Of a stretch of DNA of 64,000 nucleotides, positions 49,540 to 57,668 are shown piece by piece. The notes below the pieces were generated by a model that searched no databases, was not told the DNA's origin, and saw nothing but the letters and a program-made list of their open reading frames with translations. The stretch comes from Thermogemmatispora aurantia (GTDB lineage Bacteria > Chloroflexota > Ktedonobacteria > Ktedonobacterales > Ktedonobacteraceae), in contig NZ_BKZV01000001.1 in assembly GCF_008974285.1 (NCBI RefSeq), forward strand, positions 1,520,214 through 1,584,213. The letters run 5' to 3'. Position numbers and translations under genes: made by a program. Within the stretch, counting starts at the first letter, position 1; each line of letters opens with the position of its first letter.

Positions 49540-49594
49540 GCCGGGGAACAAGTTACGGCAGCGACAGCAGGCCGGGGGAACGTCACGGCGAGCG
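49540..49594 (+). repeat. Tandem 24-nt hairpin units in a leader RNA
   Basis: Two similar units (49540-49563 and 49571-49594) each read GCCGGGG(G)AAC, a variable part, ACGGC and AGCG. Each can form a GCCG/CGGC stem with an 11-12-nt loop. They repeat with a 31-nt period about 55 nt before the start codon. The duplicated conserved loop resembles tandem aptamers or protein-binding hairpins. Confidence 0.5.
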
Positions 49595-49649
49595 GATTAC
49601 TGAAGTGGGCCTTTCAGCCGCCCCGACTTTATCTGCAGGAGCACGTCCT

Positions 49650-50312
49650 ATGCTTCACCCTTCACCCACATACCCGCGCTTACCAGAAACGAAGCAGAGC
49701 GAGCCAAAGCAGCCCAGAGCCACACCTCTGCGCCCACGTCTGGGACAGAGACCACTGGCGCGCAAGATCAAAGCTTTCTTGCGGCCACCGATCAAAGCCA
49801 TCTACTACCTGATCAGCCAGATTCGCAGCCATAAGCTGCTCAGCCTGGGAGTGGTGGTGATCTTTCTGGCTGCCGCTACCCTTACCAATTACGTCCTGAC
49901 GGGGGAGTGGCCGCTGGGAATTGCCCAGGATCAGTTCAATTTCCATATCAATGGCGGCAATGGCGGCGGCGATAAAGTCAAAGACTGGCTCTATGCGCTG
50001 CGCGATGGCGACGTGGCCACAATGCGCATGCTGCAATCGACGCTGATTATGCCTCAGCCCCCCGATCCCGCAGAGCTGGTCAGCCAGTACAGTGAGAAGC
50101 AAACAAACCTGATCTGGCGCGACATCCACGTCGTGGGAGTCTACCAGCAGTCAGACACGACCATTGACAGTCTGGTGAGCGTGAGCCTCGGGGCCCGCGG
50201 ACCGGGCGGAGGCACCAGCGGCTATATGCTCTGGCACTTCACCACTGTAGCCCAGAACGGCGGGTTGCTGCTCTCTATCGACCTTGTGAGTTTCCGGAAT
50301 GCCCTTAGCTAG
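49650..50312 (+). CDS. Hypothetical single-pass membrane protein
   Basis: Start at 49650 (MLHPSPTYPRLPE) with AGGAG 8 nt upstream. The 220-residue protein has a Pro/Lys/Arg-rich cytoplasmic head, a membrane helix (LLSLGVVVIFLAAATLTNYVL) and an extracellular domain of about 130 residues (DWLYALRDGDVATMRMLQSTL, QTNLIWRDIHVVGVYQQ). The domain has a mixed alpha/beta pattern like NTF2/DUF4878-type folds (helix with DGD, then curved strands). Function unknown; it precedes the FtsH-like gene by 145 bp. Confidence 0.7.
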   Translation: MLHPSPTYPRLPETKQSEPKQPRATPLRPRLGQRPLARKIKAFLRPPIKAIYYLISQIRSHKLLSLGVVVIFLAAATLTNYVLTGEWPLGIAQDQFNFHINGGNGGGDKVKDWLYALRDGDVATMRMLQSTLIMPQPPDPAELVSQYSEKQTNLIWRDIHVVGVYQQSDTTIDSLVSVSLGARGPGGGTSGYMLWHFTTVAQNGGLLLSIDLVSFRNALS

Positions 50313-50457
50313 TCAGGTCAGTTCAGTTCGTCTATGACAAGGCTGCGCCTCGCATCTGCAACTCCCTGAGTACAGGCGAGACGGTCAGAGTTAATTATGT
50401 CGGCTACAGCCAGCGGTCGCTCGCCGACCCCAGTTAGTGAAAGAAAAGGGGACTGTC

Positions 50458-52350
50458 ATGGCGACAGAGAAACAATTTGAGAAGCAGACCGAGCTGGATA
50501 AGTCAATCGACCGGGGTCTCGATCAGTTTGGACGCTTTGTGCGTCACAACTGGTTCTGGCTCCTGCTCGGGGCCCTTATCCTCTGGTACTTTTTTAATGC
50601 TATCTTCCCCCAGTTGAGCGCCCCTTCCCCGGGAGCACTCTTCGCCTACCTGCTGCAGATTGCCTTTGCCATCTTCTATATCCTTATCCAGTTCATTGCC
50701 CTCTTCTGGTTTTTGGGGCGCCCCCGCCTCTACTGGCTGATGCCTGGCGAGACGGGCGTTGGCTTTCAGGACTATAAGGGCAACCCCGAGGTACTGGAGC
50801 AGGCCAGGCGAATTGTGGCTATTCTCCAGGGAATCAAAGAGTTTCGCGAGATGGGCGGCCAACCGATCCGCGGGCTGCTGCTCTCCGGCCCACCCGGCAC
50901 CGGTAAAAGCTATCTGGCCCAGTGTATCAGCAGCGAGGCCCAGGTTCCCTTTGGCTACGCCAGCGCCGCGAGCTTTCGCAATATGTTCTGGGGCATCGAT
51001 GTCCTGATCATCATGCGTCTCTACCGACGGGCGCGCAAACTGGCGCGAGAGTATGGGGCCTGTATCCTCTTCCTGGACGAGATCGATGCCCTGGGAGCTT
51101 CGCGCACCAATCAGGGCCGCACACCAGTCCCCGGCATGGGGGGCGGTCTCTTTGGCTTTATGGGCACCGGTGGCTCTCTCAACCAGCTGCTGATGGAGCT
51201 GGACCCGCCACCGGTCGAAACTGGCTGGTTTAAGAAGATGCTGCGCGTCCTCGGCCTCTATCACGGGCGGGCCCAGCGCGAGCCGGTCTTGACTATCGGA
51301 GCTACCAATCTGCCCGAGGCGCTTGATCCGGCACTGCTGCGCCCGGGACGCTTCGATCGGCGCATCCATGTGGCACCACCAACGGACAAGTACCGCGGTG
51401 AGGTCATTGAGTACTACCTGCAAAAAGTCAAGCATGATCCCACCATCTCGATCAGCGCGCTGGTCTACCGCATGGCAGGCTACACGCCAGTGGAGATCAA
51501 GCATGTCATCAACGAGGCCGTGATCATCGCCTACTTCTCTGGGCGCGATGAGGTGCACTATCAGGATATTATCGAGGCCCAGGATATCCACGAGCTGGGC
51601 TATCGCCGAGAGAGCAACCTCTCGCTCCTGGAGCGACGGCGCCTTGCCTACCACGAGGCGGGTCACGCTGTAGCCTCTTATTACCTGCTAGAGCGTTTTC
51701 TGCCGCCATTTGTGACGATCCACCAGCGTAGCGGCCTGGAGGGGGCGGCAGCCTTTGCCCTTCCCCGGCCCAAGGAGACGATCGTCACCATGAGCAAGGA
51801 GGAGGTGCTCGCTCACATCCAGGTGGACCTCGCTTCTCGCGCCGCTGAGGAGTTGTTTCTCAATACTCAGCTGAGTGGGGTCGTCGGCGATCTGCAGCAT
51901 GCCACCGAGCTGGCCGCCTCTTACATCGGCCTCTATGGCATGGACGGCACACTGGCCTCCTATGGCGCTTTTGCCCATCAGCCTTCAGAACCAGGCGCTC
52001 CCACCGCGACAGCACAGCTGCCTGAACTCAAGGAGCGCGTTGAGGCCGTGCTTCAATCCCAGCTTAAGGCTGTGAAGCGCCTGTTGCAAGAGCACCGCGA
52101 GGCTGTGATCGCTGTGGCAGAGTCGCTGATTGAGCGCGACGAGCTGACTCCCGAGGAGATCGAGGAGCTGATCAATCAGGCCGACGCCCATCGCGTCACC
52201 GTCCAGCTGCTGCCCGAGCTGGCACCGGTACTTGGCCTGAGCCAGGAGCAGACGGATGGCAATGGCCATCTAGCCACGCTCGCTATGTTGCCAGCCAGCA
52301 ACGGGCACGCTTCGGCTGAGACCGCACCTCCCGAGGCCACGCAATCATGA
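50458..52350 (+). CDS. FtsH-like AAA+ metalloprotease without a periplasmic domain
   Basis: The 630-residue protein has two membrane helices near the N-terminus (about 33-53 and 63-93) separated by only a short loop, so the about 70-residue periplasmic domain of classical FtsH is missing. The AAA+ module has Walker A GPPGTGKSYLAQ, pore loop FRNMFWGIDV, Walker B CILFLDEIDALG and the second region of homology ATNLPEALDPALLRPGRFDRR. A Gly-rich insert lies between Walker B and this region. The M41 protease domain has YHEAGHAVASYYL, with the third ligand Asp in GVVGDLQHATELA. The start at 50458 follows AAAAGGGG. It probably degrades membrane or cytosolic substrates; the altered topology sets it apart from housekeeping FtsH. 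Confidence 0.88.
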   Translation: MATEKQFEKQTELDKSIDRGLDQFGRFVRHNWFWLLLGALILWYFFNAIFPQLSAPSPGALFAYLLQIAFAIFYILIQFIALFWFLGRPRLYWLMPGETGVGFQDYKGNPEVLEQARRIVAILQGIKEFREMGGQPIRGLLLSGPPGTGKSYLAQCISSEAQVPFGYASAASFRNMFWGIDVLIIMRLYRRARKLAREYGACILFLDEIDALGASRTNQGRTPVPGMGGGLFGFMGTGGSLNQLLMELDPPPVETGWFKKMLRVLGLYHGRAQREPVLTIGATNLPEALDPALLRPGRFDRRIHVAPPTDKYRGEVIEYYLQKVKHDPTISISALVYRMAGYTPVEIKHVINEAVIIAYFSGRDEVHYQDIIEAQDIHELGYRRESNLSLLERRRLAYHEAGHAVASYYLLERFLPPFVTIHQRSGLEGAAAFALPRPKETIVTMSKEEVLAHIQVDLASRAAEELFLNTQLSGVVGDLQHATELAASYIGLYGMDGTLASYGAFAHQPSEPGAPTATAQLPELKERVEAVLQSQLKAVKRLLQEHREAVIAVAESLIERDELTPEEIEELINQADAHRVTVQLLPELAPVLGLSQEQTDGNGHLATLAMLPASNGHASAETAPPEATQS

Positions 52351-52371
52351 GCCCGCTCTGACGCAAGCAGC

Positions 52372-52416
52372 GGAGAGGAAGGAAAGTCTGCCACTGCTGT
52401 GCTTTTCTTCCTCTCC
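52372..52416 (+). terminator. Hairpin after the FtsH-like gene
   Basis: GGAGAGGAAG (52372-52381) pairs with CTTCCTCTCC (52407-52416), extended inward by AAAG/CTTT, 22 bp after the stop codon. No U-tract follows the stem. Confidence 0.45.
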
Positions 52417-52504
52417 CACTGCTATCTGGTGCTCAGGCCGTTACCTCAGCAGTATGTCCTTCTTACATGCCCTCGAAGCAGACCAGACCATTTCTCTCAA
52501 AACC

Positions 52505-52533
52505 GTGACCTTTGTGCTATTGTAACGTATAGT
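52505..52533 (+). promoter_or_regulatory. Candidate promoter of the GT39 gene
   Basis: GTGACC (52505-52510), 17-bp spacer, TATAGT (52528-52533). About 55 bp before the start codon. Confidence 0.5.
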
Positions 52534-52587
52534 GAAATGCGTCTCTCTCGATGAGACAGTCCAGAACTGCTTGAGGGTTACAAGACT

Positions 52588-54174
52588 ATGACCAACGAGG
52601 TCATCGTGGATAGGCTGGCCCCCGTATCCACGACTCCTGGACCCCAGAGGGCGCGCAGCCGCTGGCTGAGTAGAGCAGGACTTTGCCTCTTGCTCGCCAT
52701 CGGCCTGGGTATGCGTCTCTATCAGCTGGGACAGCCCCTAGAGCGCGACTTCGATGAAGGGGTCTACTTGCAGTCGTTGCGCGCTATGAGCCACGGCTTT
52801 GCTCTCTATAGCCAGACCTTCTATTCACAGCCGCCGTTCTTTTTGGAATCGGTCTTTCCCATCTACGCCCTTGCCGGTCAAACGCTGTGGGCGGGACGCC
52901 TGGCTATCGCTTTGCTTTCGCTCTGCGGCCTGATCGGAGCCTGGCTGCTCGGCAAGGCGCTCCAGGGCTATACGGGCGCTTTCATCGCATTGCTTTTAAC
53001 CTTGACCAGCGTCTCGTTTCTCAACGAATCGCGTGTTCTCCAGGCAGATGGCCCATCAGTCGCGCTCTCACTGCTAGCTGTCGGCCTAGCTTTTCACTGG
53101 TGGCAAAAGCCTGCTGGTTGGCGCGGGCTGCTGCTGGCGATCCTGAGTGGGACAGCCCTGGCGCTCAGCATCTTCACCAAATTCCTGGTAGTGCCCGCTC
53201 TCCTCCCCGTCGCTAGCCTGGTACTGGCTCGCTACTGGCAACTGAGACGCTCCCCGCAAGGAGAGGCTTCCCCGGTTTCGCATCAGCGCCTCGCCCTCTG
53301 GGCACCAGTGGCCGGTATCCTGGCTTTCTTGCTGGTCACGCTCCTGCTCTTCTTGCCATTCCTCGGTTCCTTCCCTGTGATGTTCCAGAGTATCTTCTCT
53401 TTCCATACTCAATCGAGTGAAAGCTTCCGCTATACCTTCCGTACACTTACACTACCGCTGTTAGCACAGGGTCTGCTGACTCCTCTGACACTGGCAGGGT
53501 TGGCAGGAACAATCATAGCTTGTTTGCGTCGTGATTGGCGTGTTATGCCGCTTCTGCTCTGGCTGGGGGGAACGCTGGCAGTCCTGCTAGAGCAACGACC
53601 CCTCTTTGCCCACCACCTGATCGCACTGGTGCCACCGCTTGTGGGTCTGAGCGCTCTGGGTTCCCCCGATCTCGCCGCGCTCAGCCGCCGACTCCAGGCA
53701 GGCAGCAGCGAGAGTCAGCGCAACCTTGCGCTTGTCAGCTCGATCATGGTGATCGTTCTGGCACTCAGCTGTACCTATGCATTCGGCCAGGATATTCTCT
53801 ATCTTCGTCAGCCGCCCCACCCTGTGACGCCAGTGGGGCCGCTTCAGCGCGTGGCCACCGACCTGGAGCACTTCACGAAGCCGGGAGATATGGTGATCAG
53901 CGATGAACCACTGGCGGTGGCGCTTGCTGGACGAGATACTCCTCCCTGGCTTGTCGACACCTCCTCGGTCCGCATTCATACCGGCTATCTGACCCTCCAG
54001 GATCTGATCACCGCCAGTCAGGCGCCCCAGGTGCGAGCCGTGCTTTTCTTCAGTTCCCGCTTTCATCTACCAGAGGTAGAGGGTTATCATAGTTGGGTGG
54101 CACAGCATTTCCACCTGGTACGTACTTATGGAAAGGATAGCACGGGCCATCCCCAAGAGCTATGGGTGCGCTGA
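52588..54174 (+). CDS. GT39/ArnT-like polyprenyl-phosphate-dependent glycosyltransferase
   Basis: The 528-residue protein has about eleven membrane spans and the GT-C signature in the first extracytoplasmic loop, LERDFDEGVYLQSLRAM, where the Asp-Glu pair is the expected catalytic/metal site. TFYSQPPFFLESVFPIYALAG follows, as in the PMT_2/DUF2723 branch. These enzymes transfer sugars from polyprenyl-phosphate donors to proteins or lipids at the outer face of the membrane. A soluble domain of about 120 residues at the C-terminus (TDLEHFTKPGDMVISDEPL...) is common in bacterial members. A 36-residue membrane protein gene follows 80 bp later. Confidence 0.88.
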   Translation: MTNEVIVDRLAPVSTTPGPQRARSRWLSRAGLCLLLAIGLGMRLYQLGQPLERDFDEGVYLQSLRAMSHGFALYSQTFYSQPPFFLESVFPIYALAGQTLWAGRLAIALLSLCGLIGAWLLGKALQGYTGAFIALLLTLTSVSFLNESRVLQADGPSVALSLLAVGLAFHWWQKPAGWRGLLLAILSGTALALSIFTKFLVVPALLPVASLVLARYWQLRRSPQGEASPVSHQRLALWAPVAGILAFLLVTLLLFLPFLGSFPVMFQSIFSFHTQSSESFRYTFRTLTLPLLAQGLLTPLTLAGLAGTIIACLRRDWRVMPLLLWLGGTLAVLLEQRPLFAHHLIALVPPLVGLSALGSPDLAALSRRLQAGSSESQRNLALVSSIMVIVLALSCTYAFGQDILYLRQPPHPVTPVGPLQRVATDLEHFTKPGDMVISDEPLAVALAGRDTPPWLVDTSSVRIHTGYLTLQDLITASQAPQVRAVLFFSSRFHLPEVEGYHSWVAQHFHLVRTYGKDSTGHPQELWVR

Positions 54175-54254
54175 AGAAGGCCCGACAAGATCACGTCCAG
54201 CTAAAGACAGCAAGGAGTGCAGGCGAGCAGAGACAAGTAGAAAGGAGCCACCTC

Positions 54255-54365
54255 ATGAGGGGACGCCGTACTTTCAGTACAATGGAAATTATTCTGTTAG
54301 GCATCTTGATTGGGTCACTCATCCTCTCGTTCTTACAGGCACGCCGGCAAGCAGAGCAGCGTTAG
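54255..54365 (+). CDS. 36-residue single-helix membrane microprotein
   Basis: Start at 54255 (MRGRRTFSTMEI) with AAAGGAG 8 nt upstream. The product has a basic N-terminus, one membrane helix (IILLGILIGSLILSFL) and a basic C-terminus (QARRQAEQR). It lies 80 bp after the glycosyltransferase gene and just before an intrinsic terminator, so it is probably co-transcribed. The ribosome-binding site, helix and position support a real small gene. Confidence 0.55.
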   Translation: MRGRRTFSTMEIILLGILIGSLILSFLQARRQAEQR

Positions 54366-54943
54366 TATCGCCCCCATGTCTTTCCGGCGACTCTGGCCCT
54401 TCCCGCACTCATCGCAGTGCAGCCGGGCTGGAGCAGCGAGGCACTGGCAGCGATGGAGGATGAGCACTTCAGACAGGCTGTAGCGTGTGCGCTGCAGCCT
54501 GTTACTGTTTTGCCAGTGCAGTGAGCAGCGGGCTGGTGGGCAAAGTCTGAGCCAGCATGATATCATAGGTAGCAGCGAAGGAGAGCAAGGCGCTAGCCAG
54601 CTATGCACATCAACCAGCGGCCCCCCCACTGGCGAGGGTCGCAGCGGAGCAGAAATGACAGTCGAGCACAGCACGGAGTGCCAGCGGCTCAAGCCCAACT
54701 CCAGCCGTGCCCCAGTCAAGCCAGAGGCCGAGCTGGGGGCCACGTGCACATCCGTGCTTGCAGCTGAATATCACGGTTGTCTGTCTATCTGCCTGCCTGA
54801 TTTTCACTACTATACTATCCTCACAGGCCGACTCACCGCGCCGATCCGGCAGCGCCGGCCCTCGGCCCTCGCTCTCAGCACGCCGATCGAGAAGAAAGGC
54901 TTTGTGTCAGATTGCCAAATTGTCGAAAGAGAGAGTTGCTGTC
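54366..54943. other. 578-bp gap
   Basis: It contains the intrinsic terminator at 54474-54512. The rest has no supported gene; a TATACT at about 54822 lacks a matching -35. Confidence 0.4.
54474..54512 (+). terminator. Intrinsic terminator after the glycosyltransferase/microprotein unit
   Basis: A 12-bp stem (54474-54485 with 54490-54501, one G-U) with a TGTG loop is followed by TTACTGTTTTG. It is a good match to a rho-independent terminator. Confidence 0.75.
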
Positions 54944-56620
54944 ATGACAACGGTCACCTCAGATGAGCAAAAGCCACACCAGGAAGAGAGCATTGCACCA
55001 GCGGCAGCGCATCCTCTGCAAAAGTGGCTGCTGGTGTTAGTTGTCTTTGTGGCTGGGGCTGCTTCGCTGGGGGTCGAGATGGCCGCTTCCCGTCTGCTTG
55101 CCCCTTATTTTGGCTCCTCGCAGTTTGTCTGGGCGGCCCTGATCGGCCTCATCTTGCTCTATTTGACCTCGGGTTACTATCTGGGCGGACGCCTGGCCGA
55201 TCGTTTTCCCCGGCCTGTTGTCTTCTATCTGATCACTACTATCGCTGCCTTCACTATCGGCCTGATCCCCTATATCTCGCGTCCAATCTTGCTCTGGTCG
55301 CTCAAGGCCTTCGCCACCTACTCGGCCAGCGTCTTCATCGGCTCTCTCGCCGCAGTGATCCTGCTCTTCGCCATCCCTGTCATTCTGCTTGGCTGCGTCT
55401 CACCTTTTGCTATTCGCTTGCTCTTGCAACAAGTAGGCCGCTCCGGCAGACTGGCAGGCCAGCTCTACGCCATTTCGACCGCGGGCAGCATTGTGGGCAC
55501 CTTTCTACCCGTACTCTGGCTGATTCCCAACTATGGTACACGCTTCACATTCCTGGTGATAGCCATTACGCTGCTGCTGGTCTCAATCATCGGCCTGGTG
55601 GCCAGCAGTGCTGGTCCAGGCGGTAGCGGCTGGCACCCGCGGGAAGGGAAACAGGCCAGACATTTCGATAAGAAGAGTCTGCTCTCCCTGCTGCTGTTCA
55701 TCCCTTTGGGCCTGGAGTTTCTGGCTCTGGGCGGCCCTATTAAGCCGGCCTCGGGCACCGATGGCGGCGGAGTCCTCATTGCCGAGCGAGAATCTGATTA
55801 TAACTATATTCAGGTGGTGCGCGTCGGCAGCGAGATGCAGCTTATTCTCAACGAGGGTGAGGCTGTACACTCGGTCTATGATCCTACCTCGATCCTTACC
55901 GGCGGCCCCTGGGACTATTTTATGATTGCACCCTATTTTAACAGGCCGCCGTTTACCCCGGCGATGGTTCACCGCGTCGCCATCATTGGCCTGGGCGCCG
56001 GAACCATTCCCCGCGAAATCACGGCGGCTTACGGTCCCATTCCCATTGATGGCGTCGAGATCGATCCGACGATCGTCGAACTGGGCCGCCGCTACTTCGC
56101 TATGAACGAGCCGAACCTGCATGTGATCATCCAGGATGGGCGCTATTTTCTGCGCACAACAGCGCAGAAGTATGATATTATTGGGATCGACGCCTACCAG
56201 CAGCCATACGTCCCCTTCCAGCTCGCGACCGAGGAGTTCTTCAGCGAGGTGCGCGCCCATCTGACGCCGACCGGCGTGGCCGTGATCAACGCCGGGCGTA
56301 CGACCCATGACTTCCGCCTTGTGGAGACGCTTGCCCAGACGATGCACGCGGTCTTTCCGAATGTCTATATTATAGACACAGCGCGCTTCACCAATAGCAT
56401 CATCGTCGGCACGAACGCAGCGACCTCTCTCAGCGATTTTGCCCGCAATACGGCCATGCTGACGAACCCGCTGTTGACCAGCGTCGCTCAGGAGAGCCTC
56501 GCCTTTGGCAATATACGCGAGGAAAAGAGTCGCCATGTCTTCTTTACCGATGACCGCTCACCGATCGAGCAGCTCATCGATCAGATGATCCTTGATGCTA
56601 TCCGCAGCGGCGACGAGTGA
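54944..56620 (+). CDS. Fused membrane/spermidine synthase-like protein
   Basis: Start at 54944 (MTTVTSDEQ); the longer in-frame extension upstream is low-complexity. The 558-residue product has a hydrophobic N-terminal half with about seven spans (GAASLGVEMAASRLLAPYFGSSQFVWAALIG is typical of fused spermidine synthases). The C-terminal half is a methyltransferase-like polyamine synthase domain with VAIIGLGAGTIPREI (nucleotide/decarboxy-SAM loop), IDGVEIDPTIVELGRRYF, VIIQDGRYFLRTT and YDIIGIDAYQQPYVPFQLATEEF. In classic SpeE the catalytic Asp is in a D-x-x-D motif; here it reads IDAYQQ, so aminopropyl transfer is uncertain. It may be a polyamine synthase or a membrane-linked methyltransferase-fold protein. 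Confidence 0.87.
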   Translation: MTTVTSDEQKPHQEESIAPAAAHPLQKWLLVLVVFVAGAASLGVEMAASRLLAPYFGSSQFVWAALIGLILLYLTSGYYLGGRLADRFPRPVVFYLITTIAAFTIGLIPYISRPILLWSLKAFATYSASVFIGSLAAVILLFAIPVILLGCVSPFAIRLLLQQVGRSGRLAGQLYAISTAGSIVGTFLPVLWLIPNYGTRFTFLVIAITLLLVSIIGLVASSAGPGGSGWHPREGKQARHFDKKSLLSLLLFIPLGLEFLALGGPIKPASGTDGGGVLIAERESDYNYIQVVRVGSEMQLILNEGEAVHSVYDPTSILTGGPWDYFMIAPYFNRPPFTPAMVHRVAIIGLGAGTIPREITAAYGPIPIDGVEIDPTIVELGRRYFAMNEPNLHVIIQDGRYFLRTTAQKYDIIGIDAYQQPYVPFQLATEEFFSEVRAHLTPTGVAVINAGRTTHDFRLVETLAQTMHAVFPNVYIIDTARFTNSIIVGTNAATSLSDFARNTAMLTNPLLTSVAQESLAFGNIREEKSRHVFFTDDRSPIEQLIDQMILDAIRSGDE

Positions 56621-56717
56621 CTGCTCACCAGCGCCCACTGCGCAAGGTCTGGTTCGGCGCCGCTGTTGCTGATAGAGCATACTACAGCTTTAAATCTGTT
56701 ATGCTGGAGGAAAGCGG

Positions 56718-57530
56718 ATGCCTTTTAGTCCAATTGATCTGAGCAATGTGCGCGTGCTTGACCTTTCTCAGAACTGGGATATCCATACGCCGGGCTTTGC
56801 GACCTATGAGGGACCAACGGTCAAGTGGATCAAGCGCGTAGCTTTTGATAAAGTCGGGGGTCAACATATTTCGTCGACTCTGCACGTCGGAACCCATCTT
56901 GATGCACCGCTACATTTTATTACCAACGGTCAGGATATCGGCAGCATCCCGCTGGAGAAGCTGGTCGGCCCCGGGGTCGTGGTCGATCTGGAGGCGATGG
57001 GGATCGGTGACTACGATATTTACACCTCGGCCCACTTCGAGGAGTGGGAGCGCAAGACGGGCCTGCGCATCGAGCCTGGCGATATTGTGGTTGTACATAC
57101 CGGCTACCACAAGTATTATCCCAGCAACTGGTACGGCGAGACCCAGCCGGACGAGACGCGCTATTTTATTAAACATCCCGGCCCAACGCGAGAGTTCGTG
57201 CAGTGGGTCCTCGATCGGAAGATTTCCTGGTTTGCTATCGATGCCGGCTCAATGGACCACCCGATGAATACCGTCATTCGCAAGGTTCGCCCGGACCTGG
57301 CGGCCAAGTGCGCTGAGAAATTAGGGCGCCCTCTGGAAGAGATCTGGCCGGAGGAGGATCTGCAGCTCATGCACTACGATCTCTTCCCCCACGGGGTTTT
57401 TCATGTCGAGAACGCTGGCGGCATGATTGACGAGGTCTTGGACCAGCGTGTCTGGATTGGCTGCTTTCCCTGGAAATTTAATGGAGGCGAGGCGGCCTTC
57501 TGCCGCCTGGTGGCCTTCGTAGGGAAATAG
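56718..57530 (+). CDS. Cyclase-family metal hydrolase (kynurenine formamidase-like)
   Basis: The 270-residue protein belongs to the cyclase/KynB family of manganese or zinc amidohydrolases. It has STLHVGTHLDAPLHF (the HxGTHxDxPxH metal motif), GPGVVVDLEAMGIG, DIVVVHTGYHKYY and FAIDAGSMDHP, and a C-terminal Glu in HVENAGGMIDEV. Members hydrolyse N-formylkynurenine, isatin or cyclic amides; the present substrate is unknown. GGAGG lies 8 nt before the ATG. The gene is single, with convergent glnA behind it. Confidence 0.9.
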   Translation: MPFSPIDLSNVRVLDLSQNWDIHTPGFATYEGPTVKWIKRVAFDKVGGQHISSTLHVGTHLDAPLHFITNGQDIGSIPLEKLVGPGVVVDLEAMGIGDYDIYTSAHFEEWERKTGLRIEPGDIVVVHTGYHKYYPSNWYGETQPDETRYFIKHPGPTREFVQWVLDRKISWFAIDAGSMDHPMNTVIRKVRPDLAAKCAEKLGRPLEEIWPEEDLQLMHYDLFPHGVFHVENAGGMIDEVLDQRVWIGCFPWKFNGGEAAFCRLVAFVGK

Positions 57531-57566
57531 GGCGGGCCTGGCCGCAATGATGAATGAGCGACCCGG

Positions 57567-57588
57567 AGCGGCCCGGCTCCGGGCCGCT
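57567..57588. terminator. GC hairpin between convergent cyclase and glnA genes
   Basis: A perfect 9-bp stem (57567-57575 with 57580-57588) with a 4-nt GCTC loop, 37 bp after the cyclase stop and 80 bp after the glnA stop on the other strand. There is no U-tract on either side. Confidence 0.5.
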
Positions 57589-57668
57589 TGGCAGCCAGGC
57601 CCTACGGCCCAGCCGCCTCGCCCTCGCTCACACCACGATTGCAGAGCTGCGCCTCGCTCATGCTTGCC

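Larger units (their letters stand above)
49303..49649. other. 347-bp divergent region with a structured leader
   Basis: It contains the plus-strand promoter at 49443-49471 and a 170-nt leader with two tandem similar hairpins (49540-49594). No promoter for the minus-strand glucosaminidase gene was recognised. Confidence 0.5.
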
